Of a DNA stretch of 64,000 bases, positions 31,580 to 43,180 are shown one piece after another. The position numbers and the translations under genes are program-made. Source of the DNA: Didymella arachidicola. Its lineage: Eukaryota; Ascomycota; Dothideomycetes; Pleosporales; Didymellaceae. The notes beneath the pieces are model-generated. The model made no database searches and had not been told where the DNA came from. It saw only the letters and a list, made by a program, of their open reading frames with translations. The stretch is taken from assembly GCA_016630955.3 (NCBI GenBank), contig CM049987.1, forward strand, positions 1,302,001 through 1,366,000, written 5' to 3'. Position 1 is the stretch's first letter. Every line of letters begins with the position of its first letter.

Positions 31580-34317
31580 CTAAAATTCTCGCATACTTTC
31601 CAACACCTCCTTCTGCCGCTGACTACCCATCTTCTCAAACCCATCGACACTCATTACAAAAGTGCCCCGTCCGCCTGTCAGCGCCCGCAAATGGTTCAAA
31701 TACCCAACCATCTCCTTCAGCGGGACTCGCGCCACAATTTGACGCTGACTGTCCGCGAGTCCACTGCCTACGTCGCCTGTGCCACTTGCAAATGGATCAG
31801 GCGGCGTGTAAATCAGATTCGGATTGATGCGCGGCAAATCCTCGTTTGATGTCGACGCTACCATTGACTCGGTACCGTCGAGGGATAACACTTGACCGCC
31901 GCGTGCAGATGAGATGTCCTGTACAACTGCGCCGAGGGAGGATTCGTTGACGAAGATGGTCACGTTCATCACAGGCTCCATCAGTGAAGGCGCGCTTGCC
32001 GCGATGGAAGAGCGGAGGCTTGCATTTACGGCGGCGCGAGTTGCCATGGAGATAGCGGTCGGTGTTGTGTCTGGGAAAAGTTGGATGGCAGCGTCAAGGT
32101 CGATGTGAACTCGTGTGTTGGCGACCGGAAAGCCGTTGGAGGGGCCGCGGGCAAGGGCTGCCGAGGCACCGGCCTGAAGAGAGTGGAGAATACCCGGGAG
32201 CGACAGATGCGGTGGGAGATGTGCTTTGTGAGATGCAGAGTCGTGACGAGAGAGGTTGGGGTGGGATATGTAGAGAATGTTACCTTCCGGCAGGTTGAAC
32301 TTCGTTTCAAAGGGGTCGTCTTCGATCTCAGTCTCGACCTGGGTATTGGGGGTTACCATGCTTTCATTGAAAGGCTCGACAGATGATGTGACGGTGGCCT
32401 TGGCTTGTTTGCCAGCAATAGGCTTATCGAGCTCGTAAGTGTACGGAGATGTTCCGGAGGAAATGGTCTCCCGGTAGCCAATCTCGATCTTGCCAATGCG
32501 TGCTTTTGCCTTGAAGTCATTGAGCAGGCGATCACGCGCGATCTCAAGGTGCAGGTCGCCCATGCCGGCAAGGTGTGTCTGCCCTGACTCCTCGTCGATC
32601 GAGAGATGCAAACTAGGATCTTCTCGAAGCAGGATCGCCAGACTTTCGTGGACGTGCTTCTGCTCACTCAAGCTGTGTGGCTCAATACTTGTGAAGAAGA
32701 CCGGCGGAGGTACGTTGATGGGTCTGAGCTGCAGAGTGTTCAGACCGCCAGCAGGGGTGCCTCTCATTTGCAGGCCCCGGTACACAATTAGTGTATCACC
32801 AGTCCTTGCATGTTTTAGGCCTGTGATGACACCAATCTGACCGGGTCCAATGCTGTCAACTTCCACAGCGTCGTTAGCGTACATCTTAAGCAGACGTGGC
32901 GCGCGCTCTGCAACCCCGAGATTTGTGTTGTAGAGGGTTGATCCTTTATCGAGCGAGCCAGAGTAGACCCGCACATAGACCAACACACCTCGTTTGGTGT
33001 CGTTGACTACCTTAAACGCAAGGGCACATGCTGCAAGATTCTTGACCTCAGGTACTGCCAAATCTCCTAGGTGCGGTTGTGTCTTCTTTGCCGGTTTCGC
33101 AGACTTAGCATTTGCTGATGCGTCGAGCAGAGCAGATAGAGTGCTACTCTGACCCGAGATGCTGATCTCCGGATCTGGCCGCTCAAGTGGCGATGGTAGC
33201 AGATCGACTGTAGCGTCTAGCAAAGGCTGGACTCCGATGTTGCGGAAGCTAGCACCTGCAAATACGGGTATGACAGCCTGCGAGCTTTGGAGCGTGACTC
33301 GTCGCAGCGACTGCCAAATATGTCTGGCCGGAATGGCAAGATGGTCTTCATCGTGTTCAAGAAAAGAGTCGACCATAGAATCGTCGTGTTCACTCAGAAT
33401 CTCGACGAGGGCAACTCGAGCTTTCCTGATTTCTTCAGCGAACTTTGCATCGCTCTTATCAAGCTCTTCAAGACTGAAGGGTTGAATGTCTCTCCCATCA
33501 CCTCCAGGTTGCCAAAGCATACCGCGAAGGTTCACAACATCGCCAACACCAACAAAGTCGCCATTACCGCCTTTCCACCACGGGATCTGGCAGACGGCGG
33601 GCCAGCCGTGTAGCCTGACACCGATTTCCTTCACAGTCCGGGAAAAGGCAGCGCCGACTCGATCCAGCTTGTTGACGAAGATGATCCTTGGAATTTGGTA
33701 GTTGCCAGCCTGAGTCCAGACTTTTTCAGTCTGCGCCTCGACGCCAGCGACGCCATCTAGGATGCAGACAGCTCCATCTAGCACACGGAGAGAGCGGAGA
33801 ACTTCGAATGTAAAGTCCGCATGACCAGGAGTATCTATCAGGTTGACATTGTGCGAGAAAGTCGAAGGGGCGATAGAATCAAAGGATGGAGGTGTCAGAG
33901 GAGGCTTTGCGCCTGGTTCCAGTGGTGGCCAATGGAAGGTGATTGCTGCAGACTGAATGGTGATTCCACGAGCTCGTTCAGCGGGCAGGAAATCCGTCAC
34001 AGTTGACCCTTCATCAACATCTGCTATTCTCAGTTTCAGATAGAACTGATGTGAAAGAGATGCAAACCTCCTATTCGCCTTGTGTATCCACTGTAGTAGA
34101 GCATGCGCTCCGTGGTGGTCGTCTTGCCCTATTCGTTACTCAGCATTTGTTCTTCGTCGCCAGAACAGAATCATACAGCATCGATATGAGCTACAATGCC
34201 TATGTTGCGTGTAGTTTTTGATAAAAGATCTTGTGGCGGTTGTGTGGAGAGCAGCCTTCGGGGCGCCTTCACATCATGTCGAACGACTCGACGAGCACAA
34301 CGCGCCCATCTCACCCA
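31580..34317 (-). CDS. MEF2: Mitochondrial elongation factor G2 (ribosome-releasing factor 2)
   Basis: GTPase that works with mitochondrial RRF to split post-termination mitoribosomes. Exons 34317-34177, 34128-34068 and 34020-31580 (introns 48 and 47 bp) keep phase and give 880 residues. The chosen start opens an Arg-rich presequence (MWVRWARCARRVVRHD, then RRLLSTQ), typical for matrix import; a longer frame to 34485 is less likely. GTPase motifs: AHIDA joined across intron 1 to GKTTTTERMLYYSG (P loop), RGITIQSAA (switch I), DTPGHADF (switch II) and NKLD. The later EF-G domains are present (FTSIEPHS; LAGMGDLHLEIARDRL; RGGQVLSLDG). The AHIDAGKTTTTE form and DVDEGSTVTDF fit the RRF2mt subgroup rather than EF-G1. 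It diverges from VPS17. Confidence 0.93.
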
Positions 34318-34539
34318 CATACCAAAGATCGCACGTAAGGGTGTATCGAGACAATGGCAGATGAACGGCGCAGTGCACGTGATAATCAGAGTCGATGCCG
34401 CTGTCAAGGGTCGCGCCTTGCCTGATGATGGCAAGCTTGATGCCAAGGATGCGGGCGAGGCAGGCGTGGCCGGGGACGACGTCAATAGCTACCTTTGTAG
34501 CAACAGCTGCGCGTGAACGCATCCGCTCCCTTCTCCACC
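34318..34539. promoter_or_regulatory. Compact divergent promoter, MEF2 / VPS17
   Basis: The start codons of MEF2 (34317, minus) and VPS17 (34540, plus) are 222 bp apart, so both 5' leaders and promoters must share this space. No TATA-like element is obvious. The MEF2 frame stays open into it, up to 34485, without looking like protein. Confidence 0.5.
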
Positions 34540-34792
34540 ATGGACTACACTCATAACGACGACGGATATGCCGGCGGCTCCAGCCCATGGGCATCGTCAC
34601 CGCAGCACAATCGCATGTCGTTTGGGCAGCCTCCCACCAGCAATCTCCCCTCGTCCCCGCTGCCTCCGCCCGCGTCGCCGTACGGCCAGGACTCTGAGCA
34701 ATACGGATATATGGGCGACAACACCCAACAACAGAACCGACCCGGCACTGCATCGACGGAGGACGGCGAATCGTACCCAGCGCCGTCGCAGC

Positions 34793-34829
<37 letters not shown>

Positions 34830-36474
34830 GCAGCAGCAGCAACAACAGCAGCAACCCAGCCAAGATGCGCCGCAGCTGCCTCAGCACCCAAACGCACAGC
34901 AGCAAGCTCCTCAGCCGGGCCAGCAGCCGCAAAGATACCATGGAACACGTCCGCAGCGCCAGCAGCAGCACCACAAGTTCCAGGCGAAGGTCACAGGACT
35001 AGAGCGCAACGGCAAGAAGGATCCCATAATACGATTCGACGTATACGTGCGTACAGCTAGTCTTATTCCTGCTACTACCATGCTAACCACAAGCTAGACC
35101 AACCTGCCAAAGTTCAGGACTACCCAGTTCCGCGACGTCCGCCGAGTACATAGCGAGTTCGTCAAGTTTGGTGAGCACCTGATCTCCGCCTGTCCGGAGG
35201 CCATTGTGCCTGCAGTGCCTCCCGCTACTACATCAGCCGGCGCTGGAACCGAGGAAGACGAGGCACGCTTGAAGGCTGCGATACAAAGATGGTTGAACGT
35301 GGTGTGCAGCAACGAGATCTTGATCCGCGACGAGGAGATGGTCTTTTTTGTGGAGAGTGATTTTGGATACAGCCCGGTTGTGCGAAGGAAGCAGCCTGCT
35401 ACAGGTGTCCGACGAAAGGTCATCAAGCAATTTGCGCCGCCACCAGACGACACACCAGAGCTCGCCGCCGCTCGACCCGTTGTCAAAGCCTTCTATCTAG
35501 GCACAATGGAGGCTGAACAGAAGGTCGAGAAAGTTGTCAAGCACCGGAGGAGTAAGCTGACTCTACCGTGCCGAATTCAATGCGCATGCTAACACGACTC
35601 AGACCTCGGTGTTGCCGAGTCCGACCTAGGCGCCAAATTCGCGGCCATGCACGCTCAAGAGACTCATACAGGCCTAGCACATGCCTACAAGAAGCTGGGC
35701 AAAGTCATTCAGGCAACTGGCGACTTCCATGCCGCCCAGGGTACAGCTGAAGCGACCACTCTCGGTGATCCTCTTCAGTACCACAGCAGCGATGCTTTCA
35801 TTGCGAAAGAAACCCTTACGAATCGCCATATCCTCCTTCGCGAATTGCTCCAAGCGCAAGCCGCCACCAAATCCAAGCTGACTGCCGCCGACCGTCTCAA
35901 GGCCAGCTCAAGCGTTAAGCGCGACAAGGTTGACGAAGCCATTGCCCAACTCGACGAAGCACGCAGCCATGAACAATACCTGACTTCGAAAGCGCAGCGC
36001 GTAACCGCGAACCTGCTGCAGGAGCAAAGGAAATGGTTTGGTCGCACAGCAGCAGACATGCGCCAGGCCATCCGCGAGTACGTCATACGCGAAATTGAAG
36101 CCGAACGTCGCACTCTTGCGACTCTCGAATCCGTACGCCCTGACATCCGTGCCATCGATGGCAGCGGCGGTCTCTCACGACTAGGCCGTGAAGCCCACCC
36201 CGCCGTGCGCCGCGCGTCTCTCGCAACCTCACAAGGGCCCAAGGGCGATGCGTGGTCCGGTGTGCCAAGGCGACCAGGCGATGGACTGAACAGGAGCGTC
36301 AGCGGCAGCATTCCTCCTGCGCTCCCCGAAGGCGATGAGGAGGGGGGTGAAGAGAGTGGACTGTCGCGCAAGCGTGCCACAAGCAAAGCAGGGAGCATCA
36401 AGGCTGGAGAGGAGGACGACGACCGTATCGACGCGAAGAATGCGGCAAGCAGACTGGCGACTACAACTTTTTAG
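34540..36474 (+). CDS. VPS17: Retromer sorting nexin Vps17 (PX-BAR)
   Basis: Partner of Vps5 in the membrane-bending part of retromer, which recycles cargo from endosomes to the Golgi. Exons 34540-35046, 35098-35551 and 35603-36474 (both introns 51 bp) keep phase and give 610 residues. The start ATG sits in an ideal CCACCATGG context. Residues 1-150 are disordered and Gln/Pro-rich, with 22 consecutive Gln. The PX domain starts around DPIIRFDVYTNLPKFR and includes RDVRRVHSEFVKFGEHLI. A highly conserved linker follows (FVESDFGYSPVVRRKQPAT; KQFAPPPDDTPEL). The helical BAR region runs from about VKAFYLGTMEAEQKVEK to EYVIREIEAERRTLATLE. The tail is disordered. The gene converges on SNX41, another PX-BAR protein. 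Confidence 0.94.
34789..34854 (+). repeat. CAA/CAG repeat encoding 22 Gln
   Basis: Twenty-two Gln codons in a row, mostly CAA with interspersed CAG, in the disordered N-terminus of VPS17. The opposite strand reads as poly-Leu or poly-Val frames, which are artefacts. Confidence 0.97.
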
Positions 36475-36735
36475 GGGGAAATCTGTAGAAGGCAGGGCGG
36501 GGGCTAGGTACCTTCGGGTCAAGAGTCAGAGTAGAGAGAGGGCATTGGGGCAGTATACCAAATGACCATGAGCGGTTTCATTCATGATCTTCAAGGCCAG
36601 TGAGCTGGCCAAATTGACTTGGCCGATCCGCTCTTCGACTGATCAACTGAACTGGTCTTGTCGTATTGATAATGATGGAACTTTGATATTAATTCGCCCA
36701 ACTACGGTGGTCAAGCTATTACGTCTACTCCCTTT

Positions 36736-38892
36736 CTACATGTCGTTAGCACTCCTTGGATACTCGTCTGCCGGGTGCTGGATGTTGTTGACTTCGACCC
36801 GCGCCTCTTCCCATGCAGCCTTGTTGCGTTTCGCCCAGTCGATATGACATTGAGCAAACTCCATCTGTATCACTGTTAGTGTTGCTCAGTCAGAGAAGGC
36901 GGTGTATTTAATCGTACCATATACCGCCGCAAATCATTTTCTTTCTCTCCTTGGAACCTCCGCAGATCCTTCATCACGCCGATACTTGCGTCTTTGGTGT
37001 CCTTTTCCGCGACACCAAGAGCTTGCTCAAGTTGAACCAGGCTGTCCCTTGTTTTGCCAATCTGGTCTCTCCTTGTTTTCTCGGGATCGACGTCTGCCAT
37101 GCCTCGAAAAGCGTGTGTGATTGATCCGAACAGCTTGTTTGTGACGAAGTTCCCACTTGCCGTCTTCTTGTGCGGACTGCTCGGCGGCGAGTATGCATTT
37201 GCATTCGGGCTATCTGGCGCACCTTGGTGGCTGCTCGGTGGCGGTCTGTCGCCGTGGGTTGGAGGGAAGTCCGAGTCGATCGAAGCTCGATCTGCCTCTG
37301 CACTTGGTCTTGGCTCCGAATTATCGCTCCGCTGAGAACTGTGTGAGGTCGCTCGACTCCGTGTAGGTGGTGCATGACCAACACCGCTGAGATGCTGCTC
37401 CAGACGCTTCGACTCAGCTTCGCTTCGTTCGAGCGACTCAAGAAGATTGCGCTTCCTCTCGAGCTCGTCCTTGGTCATGTCTTCCTGTATCCGCTTGAGT
37501 ATGCGGTACTTGAGGACAGCACGGACAACTCCTGCGAATTGCGCGCTTTCGCGCATTGGCTTGGCGAAGCTTGCGCTGAGGGACGAGGATAGTTCAGAAG
37601 TGGAGACGTAGGTGGAGTCAACTGCTTGTCCTGTCTTCTCGATAGCTGCTGCAAGCGACTGTGATTGCTCAGATAGCGAGAATGCATTGAATCGTGCACC
37701 CAAGTCTGCCATGTCATCACCCCATGCTCCTAGGTGTGTGAGCAGCCGTCTGTTGACCTTCTCCATTGGTCCTTGCAGCAGATGCTCCAATTCTTTCGAC
37801 GACTGCTCGAAATTGACAAAGTACGGATCCAATTCTTCTTCCGACAGCTCGCGCGATTCTGGGGGGAAACGGCCGAACACTTGCGGTCCAGGTGTGGTGT
37901 GAGCAGCGGCCGAGGGCAGCGCGGCGTGACTGGGTGGGGACGTGGGTGTACCTGAGCTGGAAGTTGCGCCGGCAGACTTCAGCTTCGCAGAGGACGATGG
38001 AACGGGAAGGTAGCTATGCGCTTGTGAAGGGTTCGCGGTGTTCAGTGGGGGCGCCTTCAGGATCTGCTTGGGGATGTTGGCTACCGGCGCACTGCTCAAG
38101 ACCTCGTTCTGGAAGCATATGTCAGCAAGCCGAATGACGAATCTTTTGGTCGCAGCTTACCCAGCTTGTGTGTGGATCGAGGAATCGCCAGAAAACGCCG
38201 TCCTCCATGACCTCCTTCATAGCTCGACAGCGATTCAGGAAGACAGCCAACATGCGCTTCCTCAATTCTATTATGCCAGCGTCTTCTTTTGCTTTGGTTG
38301 GTCGCGCAGCGTAGTCTGCCATCGAGTGCTTTTCCGGAATCGGTGGAACGATCAGTGTTGGGTGTAGATTGACCAGTGTCGCACGCAATGAGGCAAATTC
38401 AGAGTATCTGCGCTTGACCTCGAGGCCCTACGTCGGTGTCAGTCTGTCTTGTCGTGATTATACGGATTGAACCTACGCCGCAATTGATCGTGTACTGTAT
38501 GAAGTTGACATTGTCTTTCCCAGCCTCGGTGATTAAGATGAGCTGCCCTGGGTTCTCGTACAGCCACTGCTCCACGCGCGCATCGTAGCCTCCTTTCTTG
38601 GGCGCAACAGGCTCGCCGCTTTGATGGTCCTCGTCATAGTCGACATCGCTCATGTCATGTTGCGAGACATATTCCGGCGATTCTTGTGCGGGGGAGGATG
38701 TCTCGGAAGGCGGTGTTGCGGGTCTGTACGGCACTGCATTACGGTAAGCTCAGAAATCAAACCAGCTCCAAGTGTCATGTTGGACTTTGAGGCCTTACAG
38801 GCAGCAGGAGACGCTAGACCAGTAACATCGGAGGTGTTGGAGTCATGGCGGGCAAAAGACCCATAAGGGTTGTTGTCCTCGTCGTCCCACAT
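36736..38892 (-). CDS. SNX41: Sorting nexin Snx41/Atg20-type (PX-BAR)
   Basis: Endosomal sorting nexin that pairs with Snx4 in recycling from early endosomes and in selective autophagy. Five exons (38892-38799, 38733-38477, 38427-38161, 38108-36918, 36864-36736) with introns of 49-65 bp stay in phase and give 645 residues. The first residues MWDDEDNNPYGSFARHDS match the conserved start of fungal Snx41. The PX domain shows VKRRYSEFASLRATLVNLHP and PPIPEKHSMADYAARPTKAK, then FLNRCRAMKEVMEDGVFWRF. The BAR region begins near LDPYFVNFEQSSKELEHLL. The small last exon supplies the family ending FAQCHIDWAKRNKAAWEEAR. Its stop is 261 bp from the VPS17 stop. Confidence 0.93.
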
Positions 38893-40125
38893 CGAGTTAC
38901 AAGTATAGAGGGTCCAGAGATGGTCCTATTAGCACTGGAATGATATATGGATACAAGGAGGATCTTCGTGATTGCAGAGCTCGAGCTGTTCTGGGCCTTG
39001 ATGGTTGTGAGCTCGAAGCGGCGGTGCCTGGCATATGACGTTGCGGATCTCCGGACGCACAGGGCAATTGTGGCTGGGTAGCGCCTGCATGAATCGACAA
39101 TCGCTTTGCACCCATCACCACTGCACTCTGATGTCCTCCCAGTCTAGAGTCACAACATCTTAAGACATCATTACTTAATTGCTGATACGTGCCTACTCCC
39201 TGCCTTGTTCGTTGTCTGGACTTCCGTTGTCTGGACTTCCGTATACGTTCACTGTCTCCTCCGCTGTACGCATTATGGAACATCTTTGTAAACTCAGAAA
39301 TCAATCGTGACGATGAATATACTCTCTCATGGGCGTGCAGCGGGTTCTTGCACACATGTGTATGTATGTCAAGATAGGCTCTCAATGCTACCACTTGAGA
39401 TGGCTTGCGTCGTCAGGCCTTTGCCGCCTGCCTATGACGGAAAATACTGGAGATGTGTTTAGTACATAGCATCTTAGTATTTGACATAGGGTGATGTAAA
39501 GCGAAGCTTGCTGTAAGTTAGAGGCTACGTGTTAGGTACCCCAGCTTTCCTCTCATTAGAACATTCATCTCCATGGTGATGGGTTGCATGGCCAGCTCTC
39601 TTACCTTGCATTCATGCAATAATTGTACCTTCCATCTCCCAACCCTTCACGTAGGCCGTGTGTCAGCCAACCGTAGCGATGCTTTTCGCGTCTATGCTCA
39701 CGAAGAGTGCACGGCCGTAGCTGCCGAAACGAGCAGTTACGACAAACGCGTCTCCCACTCGTTTGTTGATAATATTTCCTACACAGTGGAACTTCTCTCG
39801 CGTCAATGTCGTCTTTTATTGTTTCATGGTTGAGAAAGCTTCTGCGTCTTTCACTCGTCTACCGCACCGTAGTGCACAGGAGCTCTACAACAGTAGCCTC
39901 GACGCTTGCATCGAGGGGATTCGGAACTTTCCCGTCACCAGAAGGCGGTGCTCAGTCGGTAATCGTAGTTCATCTGACCTCGTCTGATCGAACCTTTTGA
40001 CACTGACAATCCTCTTAGGCAACCACTTCATCGTCCCGTCCATCGTCAAGCGCACAGTGACCTCGTCTTCGCTGGTGAGCTCGTGCGGCTCCTTGCCGCC
40101 GCCTTCACCCTCGTCCCAAGCACAA
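38893..40125. other. Intergenic stretch, no supported gene
   Basis: Short frames on both strands without domains, plus a 15 bp duplication at 39210. The right end probably holds the promoter of the gene at 40126, whose frame is open upstream to 39997 without an ATG. Confidence 0.5.
39210..39239 (+). repeat. 15 bp perfect tandem duplication
   Basis: CGTTGTCTGGACTTC occurs twice without spacer, in intergenic DNA upstream of SNX41. Confidence 0.9.
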
Positions 40126-42161
40126 ATGTCGTCTTCTCCGCCTACGTCCTCACTACCAGGAACAGCGAGCATGTACCATTCATCCCTTCACGGTGGCCCT
40201 GCGCGGGGCCCACAGAACCCAAAGTCCTCTCGGGATGCAAGGTCATCTCAAGACGCTCGCAGCAACTTCGCCGTCCAGCCTGCGATCAACGCTGGCACCT
40301 TCACATACAAGAAAAAGACCGTCAAGATCGTGAGTGCAGCTATCTCAGCTCCGAGCGCAGCGTACCCTCAGGCTCTCCCTTCCCAATTGACAGCAATGCC
40401 AGCAAAACCTGCTGCGTCTTTGCCCACACTAAATTCATCGCCTGCTCCCGACCTTGCAGGTTCACGATTTTCAGCGAAAGAGTGAGTCAAGAAAGATTCC
40501 TAATTACACGTTGGTCATGCTGACGTGTAGAGAAACGAGCCGCCACGCGCCTCCCTGCTTCCGATAAAGCCTCTTCCGTCCATTTCAGCTGCAAAAATTC
40601 CACCTGTCCGGACCGAGCTTCCTTCCAGCTCTGTTGAAGCCAAGGTCTCTCTGGACGACATGTTTGCTCGGTTATCAGGCGAACCTTCTTCTTTGCTTTC
40701 ACGACCAGTGCAGGAGTGCTCCGTAGTCGGACCTGACAAATTCGTGTTCTCATTCGGTGACTGCATTGACACTATTACAACTGCAACACAACCGAATATC
40801 GACCTTGCGCAAAGCGACGCGGTATCTACCATTCCGTTACCTGGAGTGAGACCGGCCGCACCGCTTCTTAGCTGGGAAGGCGGCGATCGTAATGAGCGTG
40901 AGGCAGCGTATCTACACAAGGCGATGGTCTACTTGAATCTGCTACCCACCAGTCCCGGCGGTCCAACCCAAATTGTTAGTGCTGTGGCGAGGAAGCTGCA
41001 CACGGCCTACATCCCCAATATCGAAAATATCGGGTCCGAAGAAGCGAGGAAACTGCAGTCTCGTATTGTGTTAGCTGTGACGAGCGCTGTTAACAAGAAG
41101 ATCAAGATCGGTTCAAAGCCTTTGACAGCAGGCACCCTCAACGACGTGTTGCGTGATTATAAGGGCGACCTCTTGCAAATGTTCGCAGCTCTAGTCAAGA
41201 GTGGGCATATTGCATTAAGCGATCTCAGGCATGTTCTGGAGATCTGTCAGACTGTTCTGGATATACTGCCAAAGCCAGATGATCTACCGACAGAGAAGTC
41301 AGCGAGGGCCTCCACAGTCACTGATAAAGCAGATGTTAACTTACAGACAAATGTGTCTAAAGAACCTAACGTTGGCTCTGCCGGTAAGAAGCGTGCAGAT
41401 ACTGCTGCCGATGAGAAGGCCCCAGGTAGTCTCCTAACAGGCATCAAGGCCTGGCCGATGCAAGAGAAACGCGAGCATGGTACGTGTGGCATCTGTGAAC
41501 TCTGAATGACATAGAATAATAATAATTAGGAGCAATCCATCGAGCCTGCGTTCTGAAAGGCGTTGGCGGCATCAAGTCCCTTAACCAACTTCAAGCTCTT
41601 GTATGGGGCGGCAGGCTGGAATCCATCCAGATGCCCGAGCCTGGTTCGGAACATGCAATTGTCAAGTTCCTTACTCCAGAAGCCTGTCAGACCTATCTCG
41701 ATGCTACAGAGAACGGGATTGAGGTGCAAGGTGCCGAGAAGAAGATTACAATATTCGTCGACAAGCAGCCAGGCCCTGCTTCGATTAACGACGTGATCCA
41801 AAACTGCATAGATGGTGATGCATCCCGCTGCGTTCGCGCTACTGGAGCGGACGACGACTGGTCGGATAGCGCATTGTTCAAGCTTGCACGCGGTAAGCAG
41901 TCCATCCCTCGAGATGTTGACCGCATCAAGCAGGGCAAGACCGCGCGGGGTGTAAGTCAAACAGTTTCACACCTAGCGAGGCTTCATACTCACGGACTGT
42001 AGCATCATTTCATCGAATTCCGCTTCGGCAACATTTACCACGCTCTGAACTTCAGGCGGCACTTGATGGATGACGAGGAATGGGAACACTGCTCCATCGG
42101 TTACGCTAACGATCCTTGTGAGCTAGCCCGTGGCGTACATGACAAGGACGCCGGTGAGTAG
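40126..42161 (+). CDS. Uncharacterised fungal protein with RRM-like C-terminal half
   Basis: Four exons (40126-40481, 40533-41479, 41530-41951, 42003-42161) join in phase through introns of 50-51 bp to give 627 residues. The first acceptor is GTAGAG rather than the nearer GTAG, which would break the frame. The N-terminal half is Ser/Pro-rich, then helical (YLHKAMVYLNLLPTSPGGPT). From about residue 434 the sequence looks like an RNA-recognition fold: ACVLKGVGGIKSLNQLQALV, a pair of strands (HAIVKFLTPEACQTYLDAT), the conserved CVRATGADDDWSDSALFKLA, and HHFIEFRFGNIYHALNFRRH near the end. I recall similar uncharacterised proteins in filamentous fungi. A role in RNA binding is inferred from fold only. 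The stop overlaps a GTGAGT, so a further exon cannot be excluded. Confidence 0.75.
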
Positions 42162-43180
42162 GGCGGTGAATTTTATGTCTAAGAAAACGCGCCTACGACA
42201 GGGAAGTCCGCTACACGAAAACTTGAATGAGACTGGGGTTCCTGCTCAGCAGAAATAAGGTAGCCCATTCCAGCATTGCAGATCGCACGTATGTCTATAT
42301 TTGTGGGCGCTTGACTCAGACCTGTGATTGTTGACGGGTTCATCAGTAAGGCTAACGCAAGGCTGGAATCCAGGCCAGATGCGAGGCTGAAGTGTCTGGT
42401 CTCCTCGCACTCTAGATACGCACTTTTATCAAGAACATGTGGCGAATTTAAGTAATCTTCCCCCATACTAGGTTAAGCTCTTGAGTCTCATACTAATGCG
42501 TCGCGGGTTGACCAGTCTTTGGATCCAGGTCATGTAGTATCGCTTCATGCAGCTCACAATAGCCATCGTGGCGTGAGAAAGTGGAGTAACAAGGCACACG
42601 GTAGCGAACTGCATCATCGAAACGGTATCGAGCAACAATTAGCCTGGAAAATAGGCTTGTTATCCACTTACGGGCAGTTGACCATGATCCATTCAAGATC
42701 TCGCGCCGATACTATGAACCCCTTCGATAGCCCTCACAAGAACAGGAAACCATTAGAATTGTTGGGGGAAATATCGACTCTAGAGTCTCGCTCCTTGTTA
42801 CCACGAAAGATTCAGGTGCGAAAAAGAAACCTGAAAGCCTCATCGGAAGTGATGAAGAGATGTATGCCATCGGCACCAGATAGCAGGACACAATTTGAAT
42901 CTCTGGATGGCATCTAATTATTGTTGGCGAGCCAAGTGGTTGTACTTCTTGTGGCTTGTAACCTCTGCTCGATGGTGAACGGACTCCCAGCGCTACGACA
43001 AGGTCTACATCGCTTTGGAGCAAACAAGTTTGTAAAGAAGAAGCTACAGTATTATAAATTTCGTAGTAACTGCATTTTGAGTTGTTGAAGGTAGCTTTGT
43101 ACAGCTGCACCCGAGACAGGCGTATCACCCGGGGCAAAGGTGGGCTGTACGCAGACACTGGAAAGGATATCTCCAGTTAT
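42162..43180. other. Intergenic stretch with unassigned minus-strand frames
   Basis: Minus-strand frames 43158-42712, 42696-42493 and 42466-42179 follow one another and have protein-like patches (for example YRFDDAVRYRVPCYSTFSRH). I found no phase-consistent splicing and no family. A plus frame at 42519-42917 overlaps them. This may be a decayed gene or noise. Confidence 0.35.

Noticed and set aside
34318..34485. N-terminal extension of MEF2
   Set aside because: The ATG at 34317 begins a textbook mitochondrial presequence; the extension is unlike one and would crowd the VPS17 promoter.
34274..34974. Minus-strand poly-Val and poly-Leu frames over VPS17
   Set aside because: They are the complement of the CAA/CAG repeat; the PX-BAR frame explains the DNA.
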